A stretch of DNA of 64,000 nucleotides. Origin: Streptomyces griseomycini (GTDB taxonomy: Bacteria; Actinomycetota; Actinomycetes; Streptomycetales; Streptomycetaceae). The translations under genes were made by a program, and so were the position numbers. The DNA lies in contig NZ_JACHJI010000003.1 of assembly GCF_014203535.1 (NCBI RefSeq), positions 506,051-570,050 on the forward strand. The letters are read 5' to 3'. Positions within the stretch are counted from its first letter, which is position 1. The number at the start of each line of letters is the position of its first letter. Positions 17,028 to 25,359 of the stretch are shown here, one piece after another. The notes under the pieces were generated by a model. It saw only the letters and a program-made list of their open reading frames with translations, was not told the DNA's origin and did no database searches.

Positions 17028-17306
17028 ATGGCAACCTATGAATATCGATGCGTCCGCTGCGGAACCTTCGATGTGAAGTTGCCGATCGGCACGGCACCCA
17101 AGACCTCGGGCTGTCCCGTTTGCGGGGGCGCCGCCCGGCGTGTGTACTCGGCCCCCTCTCTCACGCGGACCCCGAATGCGGTCGCCGCCGCCCATGCCCG
17201 CGAAGAGCAGTCACGAGAGGCCCCGGATGTGGTCTCCGAGGTGCCGCCCGGCAGGAGAGTGCGCAGGCAACCGCACCCCGCGCTCTCCAAGTTGCCCCGT
17301 CCCTGA
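17028..17306 (+). CDS. fmdB: FmdB-family zinc-ribbon protein
   Basis: 92 residues. The N-terminus has the FmdB signature MATYEYRCVRCGTFDV, with CVRC (8-11) and CPVC (about 29-32) as the zinc knuckles. A basic tail follows. In Methylophilus FmdB is linked to formamidase regulation; here it is first of three genes leading to a formamidase, which supports that link. Preceded by GTCGGAG before the ATG. Confidence 0.88.
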   Translation: MATYEYRCVRCGTFDVKLPIGTAPKTSGCPVCGGAARRVYSAPSLTRTPNAVAAAHAREEQSREAPDVVSEVPPGRRVRRQPHPALSKLPRP

Positions 17307-17327
17307 AGGACTTGGGAGGTGCGTCCT

Positions 17328-17966
17328 GTGGCGAACGTGGGACTGCTCTTCGTCGGTGCGGTGCTCTTCCTGAACGGACTGCTCCTCCTCAAGAAGGTCG
17401 ATCCCCGCTCGGCAGCGGTGTTCAACCTTTTCGTCGGTGCACTCCAGGTACTGACGCCGACGTACCTCATCTTCGCCGCCGGCAACGACCCCGAGAAGAT
17501 TTTGGCGGCGTCCGGCATTTATCTCTTCGGATTCACCTACCTCTATGTGGGAATCTGTCTCCTGGCCGGCATCGAAACCGATGGCGTCGGCTATTACTCG
17601 CTCTTTGTGGCAGTCGCCGCCCTGGGGTATTCGTTCGTCAATTTCCACCTCGCCAAGGACAACCCGTTCGGGGTGATCTGGCTCTACTGGGCGTTCCTGT
17701 GGTTCCTGTTCTTCCTGCTGCTCGGCCTCAAGTTGGACAGGCTCGGCAGCTACGTCGGCTGGGTCACGGCGATCCAGGGCTGGGTCACCGGCGTGATCCC
17801 CGCCGCTCTGCTGCTCTCCGGCTACTGGAAACACCCCGACGAGACCGCCATCGCGCTGGGCGTCTTCGCCGTCGTCGTCTTCGCGGCGCTGTGGCCGCTC
17901 ACCCGCGCATCGCGGCAACCGGCGCCCGCCACCAGGACGCCGACCGGCCCGGGCGCATCCGCGTGA
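17328..17966 (+). CDS. AmiS/UreI-family amide or urea channel
   Basis: 212 residues with six or seven membrane helices. Family features: GLLFVGAVLFLNGLLLL at the N-terminus, LTPTYLIFAA (about 43-52), GVIWLYWAFLWFLFFLLLGL (about 118-137) and LLLSGYW (about 163-169). UreI and AmiS are pore-type facilitators for urea or short-chain amides. Between fmdB and the formamidase gene it is the probable formamide or amide entry channel. The GTG at 17328 has GGGAGG eight bases upstream and fits better than the GTG at 17319. Confidence 0.88.
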   Translation: MANVGLLFVGAVLFLNGLLLLKKVDPRSAAVFNLFVGALQVLTPTYLIFAAGNDPEKILAASGIYLFGFTYLYVGICLLAGIETDGVGYYSLFVAVAALGYSFVNFHLAKDNPFGVIWLYWAFLWFLFFLLLGLKLDRLGSYVGWVTAIQGWVTGVIPAALLLSGYWKHPDETAIALGVFAVVVFAALWPLTRASRQPAPATRTPTGPGASA

Positions 17967-17994
17967 CCGATTCAGAAGGACCAAGGAAGCCGTC

Positions 17995-19245
17995 ATGCCC
18001 GAAGTCAAGTTCACAGTGGACCAGAGCAAGTCCATGCGCGATCAGACCGTTCCCGGACACAACAGGTGGCATCCGGACGTCCCGGTCGCCGCCATGGTCC
18101 GCCCGGGGGACGAGTTCCGCCTCGAATGCCGCGAATGGACCGACGCGCAGATAGGCAACAACGACTCCGCCAACGACGTACGCGATGTCGACCTGAAGGC
18201 CACGCACATGCTGAGCGGGCCGATAGGCGTCGAAGGCGCGGAGCCGGGCGACCTGCTCGTCGTGGACATCCTCGACCTGGGGCCCGTACCGCAGCAGGTC
18301 GGGGCCGCACCCGGTCAGGGCTGGGGATACACCGGCGTCTTCGCCAAGGCCAACGGCGGAGGATTTCTGACCGACTACTTCCCGGACGCCTACAAGGCGA
18401 TCTGGGACTTCCACGGTCAGCAGGCGGTGTCCAGGCACCTGCCCGGTGTCCGCTTCACCGGCATCACCCACCCCGGTCTCTTCGGCACCGCCCCCTCCGC
18501 GGACCTGCTGGCGAGCTGGAACAGGCGCGAGCAGGCGCTGATCGACACCGACCCCGACCGGATCCCCCCGCTGGGGCTCGCGCCCGATGCCGACGGGGGA
18601 CTCGCGGGAAAGGCGACCGGATCCGATGCCCAGCGCATCCTCGGGGAGGGAGCACGCACCGTTCCCGCACGGGAGAACGGCGGCAACCACGACATCAAGA
18701 ACTTCACGCGCGGCGCCCGGGTCTTCTACCCCGTACACGTCAACGACGCCAAGCTGTCGGGCGGTGACCTGCACTTCAGCCAGGGAGACGGGGAGATCAC
18801 CTTCTGCGGCGCCATCGAGATGGGCGGCTACATCGACTTCCACGTCGACCTGATCAAGGGCGGCATGGAGAAGTACGGAATCAGCACCAACCCCGTCTTC
18901 ATGCCGGGCAACGTCGAGCCGCGGTACTCGGAGTTCATGTCCTTCATCGGGATCTCCGTGGACCACGACACCGACACGAACTACTACATGGACGCGACGG
19001 TTGCCTTCCGCCGCGCCTGCCTCAACGCCGTCGAGTACCTGAAGAGGTTCGGCTACTCCGGAGAGCAGGCCTACCTGATCCTCGGCGCGGCCCCCATCGA
19101 GGGACGCATCAGCGGGATCGTGGACATTCCCAACGCCTGCTGCTCGCTGTACCTCCCCACCGCCATCTTCGATTTCGACGTCCGGCCCACCACCGCCGGC
19201 CCCACGACGGCCGACCGCGGCCAGTGCGCGGTCTCCACGGCCTGA
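17995..19245 (+). CDS. fmdA: Formamidase (acetamidase/formamidase family)
   Basis: 416 residues, the normal length for FmdA, which hydrolyses formamide to formate and ammonia in the cytoplasm. Recognisable blocks: PGHNRWHPDVP (about 20-30), EWTDAQIGNNDSANDV (about 43-58), HMLSGPIGVEGAEPGDLLVVDI (about 64-85), GEITFCGAIEM (about 262-272) and NACCSLYLP (about 383-391). Preceded by AAGGA. Third gene of the fmdB-channel-fmdA operon, giving nitrogen from formamide. As island cargo it looks like an acquired metabolic trait. Confidence 0.93.
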   Translation: MPEVKFTVDQSKSMRDQTVPGHNRWHPDVPVAAMVRPGDEFRLECREWTDAQIGNNDSANDVRDVDLKATHMLSGPIGVEGAEPGDLLVVDILDLGPVPQQVGAAPGQGWGYTGVFAKANGGGFLTDYFPDAYKAIWDFHGQQAVSRHLPGVRFTGITHPGLFGTAPSADLLASWNRREQALIDTDPDRIPPLGLAPDADGGLAGKATGSDAQRILGEGARTVPARENGGNHDIKNFTRGARVFYPVHVNDAKLSGGDLHFSQGDGEITFCGAIEMGGYIDFHVDLIKGGMEKYGISTNPVFMPGNVEPRYSEFMSFIGISVDHDTDTNYYMDATVAFRRACLNAVEYLKRFGYSGEQAYLILGAAPIEGRISGIVDIPNACCSLYLPTAIFDFDVRPTTAGPTTADRGQCAVSTA

Positions 19246-19566
19246 CCGGACACCGACGCCCGGCCGGAGGGCACTCTGATCCCAGGCCATGAAGATGCCC
19301 CTGAGCCGCGCCGTCCGCGCAGCTCAGGGGCATGATCACGAAATCTGCTTCTTCTTGCCCTGGGTCTTGCCAGGGATCTTGGTGACCTGTGTTTTCGCTG
19401 GTCAGGGGCGGTGGGCTCGCGCTCCTGGTGGTCGTCGTTGGTCGTCCTTGGCCGCTGTTGAGCGGCCTCGGACGGCCCAGGGACGGCCCAGACTCGTGCG
19501 CAGTGTCCAGCCATAGAGTGCTCAGGCCGCGTAAAGCGCCACGTCGTGCAGGAATCGGTTGTGCAT
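19246..19566. other. Non-coding stretch after the formamidase operon
   Basis: No gene seen. It contains the second copy (19350-19367) of the 18-base word also at 16196-16213, followed by similar GTCGTTGGTCGTCC and CTCGGACGGCCC segments. The two related stretches bracket the formamide operon. On the minus strand the segment reads like the Lys-rich end of a lost protein. Confidence 0.45.
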
Positions 19567-20373
19567 CTATGCCACAAGGCTGAGTGAGCCGTACGCGATG
19601 TCGGCGAATTCATCGCGGACTGCCTGAAAACGTTCCATCAGTGGGTCTCGGATGAAGCCACCGATCATCTCGTCCCAGGACGCAACATTGTTGACCACTT
19701 CAAGTACGTGCTTGACCTGCTCCGCATCCAAGGCTTGTCTCTCCTGCAAGGTGAACTCCAAGAGGTCGAGCTTCTCCCACCGCTCCTCATTCTCCAGACG
19801 CCCCCACTCACATAAGAGTTCCCAGGCCACGTGCGCTGAGTTGTGGTGTGGGGCCTGACACCACTCGGCGTTACGAGGACACCAGGCGCTCTCCAAAGCA
19901 CTGATCGCCGATCTAAGAACAGCTCTGCGGAGTGCCAACTTCTCCAACCGGGCACACTGCTTGGCCACCTTCTCCGCCTGCCCGAGAACTGGCGCCGGCC
20001 CCAGAACTGCAACTCCAGCCCGTGCCTGCACCACTGCGGTCGCCTTCTGATCGAGCAGCTCCCGCCGGGAAGCGCGAGGAATATCCGGTAGCTCGGTGAC
20101 GATCCGAACGAGAAGGTCTACTGCGCTCAGAAACCCGGCATAAGCCGAGCGACGTGCACTCTCTAGCGACTGCTCGCGTACGGCGCGCTCCTGGAGTTGG
20201 GCAGCCGCCACTGCGGCCTGAGATTGATCAATGCCTGCCACCATCGTGGCATCAGCGGCCCTGTCTGCGCTGCGTCTGTTCCAGTGGGCAGCGAGCAGTG
20301 TGACCGGCACGGTGATGAGGGTGGTTAGGGCGCTCGTTGCCGCTACAGCTTGTTCTAGTTGCACGAGACGCAT
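19567..20373 (-). CDS. Membrane-anchored coiled-coil hypothetical protein
   Basis: 268 residues from the ATG at 20373. An N-terminal membrane helix (about 8-30; AATSALTTLITVPVTLLAAHW) is followed by a long helical region (about 35-270) rich in Glu, Ala, Arg and Gln with no enzyme motif. Such proteins are common, unnamed members of Streptomyces islands. Noticeably lower G+C than the core genes. Its promoter region is cut short by the IS element starting at 20408. Confidence 0.6.
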   Translation of the reverse strand: MRLVQLEQAVAATSALTTLITVPVTLLAAHWNRRSADRAADATMVAGIDQSQAAVAAAQLQERAVREQSLESARRSAYAGFLSAVDLLVRIVTELPDIPRASRRELLDQKATAVVQARAGVAVLGPAPVLGQAEKVAKQCARLEKLALRRAVLRSAISALESAWCPRNAEWCQAPHHNSAHVAWELLCEWGRLENEERWEKLDLLEFTLQERQALDAEQVKHVLEVVNNVASWDEMIGGFIRDPLMERFQAVRDEFADIAYGSLSLVA

Positions 20374-20477
20374 AGTGGTGCCAGAGCCTGTCCGCCAGGG
20401 CAAAAAAAGGGTCTGCCGCACGATCGGGTGACATCTGAACTGGCTTGCCCTGTGGGGCGGGTGGGAAGGATGTCGCT

Positions 20478-20786
20478 GTGCCCAAGCCTTATCCGGAAGA
20501 GTTCCGCCAGGACGTCGTGCGGGTCGCGAGGAACCGCGGGCCGGGTGTGACGGTCGAGCAGGTGGCCACCGACTTCGGAGTCCATCCGATGACATTGTGG
20601 AAGTGGATGCGACGGGCGGACATCGACGACGGGACCAAGCCCGGGGTGACCAGCCAGGAGAGCGCCGAGCTTCGGAAAGCGCGTCGGCGGATCAAGCTGC
20701 TGGAGCAGGAGAACGAGGTCCTGCGGCGGGCCGCGGCCTGTCTGTCGCAGGCGCATCTGCCGGGAAAAGGATCTACCCGCTCGTGA
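20478..20786 (+). CDS. IS3-family transposase OrfA
   Basis: 102 residues from the GTG at 20478. A helix-turn-helix of the IS3 OrfA/HTH_Tnp_1 type (PKPYPEEFRQDVVRVARN, then VATDFGVHPMTLWKWMRRA) precedes a leucine-zipper-like coiled coil (RRRIKLLEQENEVLRRAAA, about 73-91). It binds the IS ends and dimerises. Its end overlaps orfB, with A-rich slippery bases near 20765-20769 for -1 frameshifting. Confidence 0.9.
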   Translation: MPKPYPEEFRQDVVRVARNRGPGVTVEQVATDFGVHPMTLWKWMRRADIDDGTKPGVTSQESAELRKARRRIKLLEQENEVLRRAAACLSQAHLPGKGSTRS

Positions 20787-21640
20787 AGGAGCTGGCCGGG
20801 GACGGTGTGCCCGTCACGGTTGCGTGCCGGGTGCTCGAGCTCGCCAGACAGCCCTACTACCGCTGGCTGGACCAGCCGGTGACCGACGCCACGCTGGAGG
20901 AGGCGTATCGCGCGAACGCGCTGTTCGACGCGCACCGTGACGACCCGGAGTTCGGCTACCGCTTCCTGGCCGACGAAGCACGCGGCGCCGGGGCCGTGAT
21001 GGCGGACCGGACTGCATGGCGGATCTGCCGGGACAACCGCTGGTGGAACGTGTTCGGCAAGAAGCGCGGCAAGGGCAAGAGGGCCGGCCCGCCAGTGCGC
21101 GACGACCTGGTCCGCCGTGACTTTACTGCGACCTGCGCGAACCGGTTGTGGCTCGCCGACATCACCGAGCACGCCACTGGCGAAGGCAAGCTCTACCTCT
21201 GCGCGATCAAGGACGCCTTCAGCAACAGGATCGTGGGCTACTCCATCGATGCGCGGATGAAGTCCCGCCTGGCCGTGGCCGCCCTGGACAACGCAGTGGC
21301 CCGGCGTGGAGACGTCGACGGGTGCATTCTGCACAGTGATCGCGGATCGCAGTTCCGCTCCCGGAAGTTCGTCCGGGCACTCGACCGCCACCGGATGGCC
21401 GGATCGATAGGGAGGGCCGGAGCTGCCGGCGACAACGCGGCCATGGAGTCCTTCTTCAGCCTGCTGCAGAAGAACGTCCTCGACCGCCGTGTCTGGACCA
21501 CCCGCGAAGAACTCCGGATCGCGATCGTGACCTGGATCGAGCGGACCTACCACCGACGCCGCAGACAAGCCTCACTCGGCCGGCTGACTCCCGTCGAATT
21601 CGAGACCGCCATGACCACGCCGACCCTCCAGGCCGCGTGA
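20597..21640 (+). CDS. IS3-family transposase OrfB (DDE integrase core)
   Basis: The open frame starts at 20597, but recognisable OrfB begins near 20768 (RIYPLVKEL), about 290 residues, in the -1 frame relative to OrfA. The rve catalytic core shows all three acidic residues: Asp in LWLADITEH, Asp in HSDRGSQF, Glu in NAAMESFFSLLQ. The end YHRRRRQASLGRLTPVEFE is typical of IS3 OrfB. Normally made as an OrfAB fusion by programmed -1 shifting. No internal stop is seen, so the element may still be active. Confidence 0.9.
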   Translation: MEVDATGGHRRRDQARGDQPGERRASESASADQAAGAGERGPAAGRGLSVAGASAGKRIYPLVKELAGDGVPVTVACRVLELARQPYYRWLDQPVTDATLEEAYRANALFDAHRDDPEFGYRFLADEARGAGAVMADRTAWRICRDNRWWNVFGKKRGKGKRAGPPVRDDLVRRDFTATCANRLWLADITEHATGEGKLYLCAIKDAFSNRIVGYSIDARMKSRLAVAALDNAVARRGDVDGCILHSDRGSQFRSRKFVRALDRHRMAGSIGRAGAAGDNAAMESFFSLLQKNVLDRRVWTTREELRIAIVTWIERTYHRRRRQASLGRLTPVEFETAMTTPTLQAA

Positions 21641-21674
21641 CCGAAACCTGTCACCCGAACCTGCATCAGACCCT

Positions 21675-22531
21675 TATCCCTCGGCGCTCGCAAGCTCCGC
21701 GACCTGAGCGCGGAGGACGTAGACCGCTGGCTGGCCGCCAAGGCGAAGACGCTCAGCACGCGCACCCTCCAGGCGATCCACGCGTGCCTCAACCGCGCGG
21801 TCAAGCGGGCCATGGCCCGGGACAAGGTGAAGCGCAACGTCGTCGAGCTGTGCTCGGTGCCCCAGGGACAAGCCGGGCGCCCCTCCAAGGCGCTCACCTT
21901 CGCTCAGGCTGAGGCCGTGCTCAAGGGGGCCGAGGGGACCTCGATGTACGCGTACATCGTCGTCGCCCTGCTGACCGGTGCCCGTACCGAGGAACTGCGG
22001 GCGCTCACCTGGGACCACGTCTTCCTCAAGGGCAAGCCGGATGCTGACCCGCCGCAGCCTCCGCACATCGCGGTGTGGCGCTCGGTCCGGCGGGGCGGGG
22101 ACACCAAGACCGGGAAGTCCCGGCGCACGCTCGCTCTGCCGGGGCGCTGTGTCGAAGCGCTCTGGCAGCAGTTCGAAGACCAGGGATGGGATCGGCTGGC
22201 GGCCGGCGACAAGTGGGAGGAACACGGGCTCGTCTTCTCCTCGGCCGTGGGCAAGCCACTGGACGCGGCCAACGTCCGCCGCGCCTTCCGCCAGGCGCTC
22301 AAGGGCATCGACGGGATCAACGCCGATGAGTGGACGCCCCGGGAGCTGCGGCACAGCTTCGTGTCCCTGCTGTCCGACCGTGGCGTCCCGCTGGAAGTGA
22401 TCTCCCGGCTCGTCGGGCACTCCGGGACGGCCGTGACCGAGGAGATCTACCGCAAGCAGATCAGGCCCGTGATCCAGACGGGCGCCGTGGTCATGGACGG
22501 GATCTTCGGCGCTGATCCGCAACGGCCGTAG
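21675..22531 (+). pseudogene. Tyrosine integrase of the tRNA-Pro element, 5'-truncated by the IS
   Basis: The frame is open from the IS end (LGARKLRDLSAEDVDRWLA) to 22531, with the whole catalytic domain: first Arg in GARTEELRALTWDHV, ELRHSFVSLL, the second His in VGHSG and the Tyr in EEIYRKQI. The N-terminal arm-binding part, about 100 residues, is missing and is not left of the IS either. An internal ATG (21812) could yield only a partial protein. It lies next to the tRNA att site, as in actinobacterial integrative elements. Confidence 0.85.
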
Positions 22532-22573
22532 ACACGCGGGAACCGGTAGTCACGCAGATAGACACGCAAACGA

Positions 22574-22617
22574 AGCAGGTCGTCAACCTACTCACGTGAG
22601 TAGGTTGACGACCTGCT
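22574..22617. terminator. 44-bp perfect palindrome between integrase and tRNA
   Basis: Two 22-base arms meet at CAC|GTG with no loop. It lies 42 bp after the integrase stop and 10 bp from the tRNA-Pro 3' end, between convergent transcripts. A bidirectional terminator is the simplest reading; TGTTTCTCT follows on the plus strand. Its perfection and closeness to the att site also allow a recombination or protein-binding role. Confidence 0.7.
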
Positions 22618-22623
22618 GTTTCT

Positions 22624-22669
22624 CTGTCGGGGTGGCGGGATTTGAACCCACGACCTCTTCGTCCCGAAC
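22624..22669. other. Right attachment-site copy (attR) in tRNA-Pro
   Basis: Same 46 bp as 10985-11030. It covers the tRNA 3' part up to the anticodon region, so integration leaves the tRNA functional. One more base agreement pattern (TTCNCTG) extends outward on the left side. Confidence 0.8.
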
Positions 22670-22700
22670 GAAGCGCGCTGCCAAGCTGCGCTACACCCCG
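22627..22700 (-). tRNA. tRNA-Pro(CGG)
   Basis: 74 bases without an encoded CCA. Acceptor stem CGGGGTG/CACCCCG, discriminator A; anticodon stem CTTCG/CGAAG with loop TTCGGGA, anticodon CGG (reads CCG); T arm with GGGTTCAAATCCC. All arms pair. It is the insertion target of the element to its left. Confidence 0.95.
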
Positions 22701-22769
22701 ATCGTCGCTGCTGTCGCGGCGACGACGTTTACTTTAGCCCACTGGTGGCCGGAGACGAAATCCGGTTTC

Positions 22770-23522
22770 TCAGCGGCGGAGGACCGGCTTCGGGCGGGTG
22801 TGGTCCAGGGCCACCAGGAGGACGGCGGCGGCGTAGAGGGAGAGGCCCAGGAGGAGGGCGTTGGCGAGGACGCTCCTGTAGCCGTGGTGGGCGACGTCCA
22901 GGAAGGGGTAGAGGTAGCGGTCCGGGGAGCCGGCGAGGAGTTCGCCGCGGACCAGGGAGAAGAGCAGGTAGGCCAGGGGGTACAGCAGCCAGGGGGCGGC
23001 CTGGCGGAGGTGCGTGCGGGCCGGTGGGGACAGGAGGAGCCAGTCCAGGAGCGCGGCGACGGGGATCACCGTGTGCAGGAGGTGGGCGGTGAGTGTCGCC
23101 GGCCACGAGGACGCCCCGCCCGTCACCGAGAAGTGAGGGGCCGCGTCCGACAGCAGTACGTGGTGGACCAGGGAGGCCGTCGTCACGTACAGCAGGGCCG
23201 CGCCCGTCAGGGCGCCCGGGAGGGGGTGGCGGGGCGTCCGGGCGCGGCGGGCCGAGGCGAGGGTGACCAGGGCCAGCAGGATCGTGCTCTGGACCGTGAA
23301 GTGGCTCAGGACCCGGGCCGGACCGCCGAGGAGTACCGCGGCGGTCACCGCCGCCGTCGCCGTCAGCGCCAGGAGCAGGCGGTACGCCGCTGTGAGCGGG
23401 CGGCGCACCGGCGGGACCACGGCTCGGGCGGGGGCGGGGGAGGACAGCAGGGCGGGCGTCGTCCCCGGAGGGTCGGGGAGGGCGGGGAGGCCCGGGATGT
23501 CCCTGGGTATCGGGGCGGTCAT
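22770..23522 (-). CDS. Pr6Pr-family integral membrane protein
   Basis: 250 residues from the ATG at 23522 (GAGGG upstream; the open frame extends 12 codons further). A proline-rich N-terminus (about 1-40) precedes six predicted helices. Family features include FTVQSTILLALVTL (about 75-88), the conserved HH pair in TTASLVHHVLLSD (about 122-133), LLHTVIPVAALLDWLLL (about 160-176) and the YPFLD block (about 212). No known activity in bacteria. Confidence 0.78.
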   Translation of the reverse strand: MTAPIPRDIPGLPALPDPPGTTPALLSSPAPARAVVPPVRRPLTAAYRLLLALTATAAVTAAVLLGGPARVLSHFTVQSTILLALVTLASARRARTPRHPLPGALTGAALLYVTTASLVHHVLLSDAAPHFSVTGGASSWPATLTAHLLHTVIPVAALLDWLLLSPPARTHLRQAAPWLLYPLAYLLFSLVRGELLAGSPDRYLYPFLDVAHHGYRSVLANALLLGLSLYAAAVLLVALDHTRPKPVLRR

Positions 23523-23672
23523 GCCCTCATCGTGGGCGGGTGTCCCGTTCGGGGCCACGTGGGTGGGCCATGCGGGTCATGCGGCGGTCCGGGGGCGCCG
23601 CATCGGCCGCGTCCGCCGCGCCCCGGCACCGGCCCGGCGGTCCGCCGCCCGCGGTCCGCCGCCCGTGTCCCG

Positions 23673-24599
23673 CTAGTCCCGGCCCACGAGCGTCAGCAGC
23701 GTCGCCTCCGGGGGGCAGGCGAAGCGGACCGGGGTGTACCTGTTCGTGCCGCAGCCCGCCGACACGTGCAGGTACGAGGTACGGCCCTCCGAGGTGTGCG
23801 TGGACAGGCCCTTCACGCGGTCCGTGTCCAGGTCGCAGTTGGTGACCAGGGCGCCGTAGAAGGGGATGCAGAGCTGGCCGCCGTGGGTGTGGCCGGCCAG
23901 GACCAGGGGGTATCCGTCGGCCGTGAAGGAGTCCAGGACGCGCAGGTAGGGGGCGTGGACGACGCCCATCGAGAAGTCCGCCGAGCCCGACGGGCCGCCC
24001 GCCACCTCCGCGTACCGGTCCCGCTTGATGTGCGGGTCGTCCAGGCCGGTCAGCTCGATCGACGTGCCCTCGATCTTCAGCGTGCCCCTGGTGTTCGTCA
24101 GGTTCAGCCAGCCCGCCGCGTCGAAACCGTCCCGCAGGTCCTCCCACGGGTTGTGGATCGCGCCGACGGCCGGGGGGTTGCCGTTCAGGCCGTGGCGGCC
24201 CTGGATCCTCTCGACCAGGTAGCGGGCGGGGTTGCGCAGCTTGGGGCCGTAGTAGTCGTTGGAGCCGAAGACGTAGGCGCCCGGGAACTCCATCAGCGGG
24301 CCCAGCGCGTCCAGGACCTCCGGTACGCCCTCGGGGTCGGACAGGTTGTCGCCCGTGTTGATCACGAAGTCGGGGCGCAGGCCCGCCAGGGAACGCAGCC
24401 AGCGCTGCTTCTTGCGCTGGCCGCCGACCATGTGGATGTCGGAGACCTGGAGCACGCGCAGGGGACGCATCCCGGAGGGCAGGACGGGGACGGTCACCCG
24501 CCGGAGGCGGAAGGAGCGGGCCTCGAAGCCCGCCGCGTACAGCAGTCCGGCGGCACCGGCCGCCGTGATTCCCAGGGGGATTCCGTATCGCGCGCGCAT
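23673..24599 (-). CDS. YkuE-like membrane-anchored metallophosphoesterase
   Basis: 308 residues. An N-terminal membrane helix (about 8-25) is followed by calcineurin-type motifs: QVSDIHMVGG (about 51-60), NTGDNLSDP (about 81-89), FGSNDYYGP (about 111-119; the usual GNHD is GSND here), VHAPYL (about 214) and AGHTHGGQL (about 236-244). YkuE-type enzymes are exported and cell-wall associated. The replacement of the usual His of GNHD by Asp also occurs in other actinobacterial members. It lies before the class A PBP region, compatible with an envelope role. Confidence 0.85.
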   Translation of the reverse strand: MRARYGIPLGITAAGAAGLLYAAGFEARSFRLRRVTVPVLPSGMRPLRVLQVSDIHMVGGQRKKQRWLRSLAGLRPDFVINTGDNLSDPEGVPEVLDALGPLMEFPGAYVFGSNDYYGPKLRNPARYLVERIQGRHGLNGNPPAVGAIHNPWEDLRDGFDAAGWLNLTNTRGTLKIEGTSIELTGLDDPHIKRDRYAEVAGGPSGSADFSMGVVHAPYLRVLDSFTADGYPLVLAGHTHGGQLCIPFYGALVTNCDLDTDRVKGLSTHTSEGRTSYLHVSAGCGTNRYTPVRFACPPEATLLTLVGRD

Positions 24600-24753
24600 G
24601 CGTCCATCGTGTCAGACCCGCGGGGTCGGCCGTGCTCCGCGGTCGTCTCCGCGCACCGGGCGGTGCGGCCGTCGGGGGGACGTGAACGGCCCCTGGAACG
24701 CGGGCCCTTAAATCAGCAGGCGTCCCTCCTTCCGCACCTGCGACAATCAAGCC

Positions 24754-25218
24754 ATGACCACGCTCAAGTCGAAGCTGCAGGATGACCTCAACGCCGCGAT
24801 CAAGGAGCGCGACGAGCTCCGCTCCTCGACGCTCCGGCTGACGCTCGCCGCGATCACCAAGGAGGAGGTCGCGGGGAAGGAGAAGCGCGAGCTCTCCGAC
24901 GACGAGGTGCAGAAGGTGATCACCCGGGAGGCGAAGAAGCGCCGTGAGGCGGCGGAGGCCTTCGCGCAGGGTGGTCGTCCCGAGCAGGCCGAGCGGGAGA
25001 AGGCGGAGGGCGAGGTGCTGGCCGCGTACCTGCCCAAGCAGCTGTCCGACGAGGAGCTGAACGCGATCGTCGCCCAGGCGGTGGAGGAGGCCAGGGCGGC
25101 CGGTGCCGAGGGGCCGCGGGCCATGGGTGCCGTGATGAAGATCGTGAACCCGAAGGTGGCCGGGCAGGCCGAGGGCGGCCGGGTCGCGGCCGCGGTGAAG
25201 AAGCTGCTGGCGGGCTGA
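24754..25218 (+). CDS. GatB/YqeY-domain protein
   Basis: 154 residues covering the YqeY fold almost completely: MTTLKSKLQDDLNAAIKERDELRSS at the start, REAKKRREAAEAFAQGGR (about 66-83), EGEVLAAYLPKQLSDEEL (about 89-106), then the C-terminal lobe GAVMKIVNPKVAGQAEG. YqeY resembles the tail domain of GatB, which binds tRNA during amidation; its own function is unclear. Convergent with the PBP gene across a strong hairpin. Confidence 0.9.
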   Translation: MTTLKSKLQDDLNAAIKERDELRSSTLRLTLAAITKEEVAGKEKRELSDDEVQKVITREAKKRREAAEAFAQGGRPEQAEREKAEGEVLAAYLPKQLSDEELNAIVAQAVEEARAAGAEGPRAMGAVMKIVNPKVAGQAEGGRVAAAVKKLLAG

Positions 25219-25359
25219 GAGCGGCCGGCCGACCGGGGCTTCCGGTGGGCCGGGGGCTGCCGGCGGGCTGAGGCCGCGGTCCCGGTGCCGCGTACGCCGT
25301 GCGCCGCGTATGCCGTGTACGGCCGGGTGGCTCCGGACCCCCTCGCCCACGACAGCGAA

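Larger units (their letters stand above)
20408..21674 (+). mobile_element. IS3-family insertion sequence
   Basis: About 1267 bp with imperfect terminal inverted repeats of roughly 29 bases. The left end (20408-20436) and the complement of the right end share AGGGTCTG at the tip and CGGGTGACA nine bases further in. It contains overlapping orfA and orfB. No clear target-site duplication is visible, and the DNA on the two sides is unrelated, so sequence was lost at the insertion point. The right end abuts the interrupted integrase. Confidence 0.88.

Noticed and set aside
22596..24785. 729-codon plus-strand frame
   Set aside because: Crosses the tRNA and lies opposite the Pr6Pr and phosphoesterase genes; sequence is Gly/Arg/Val-rich antisense translation.
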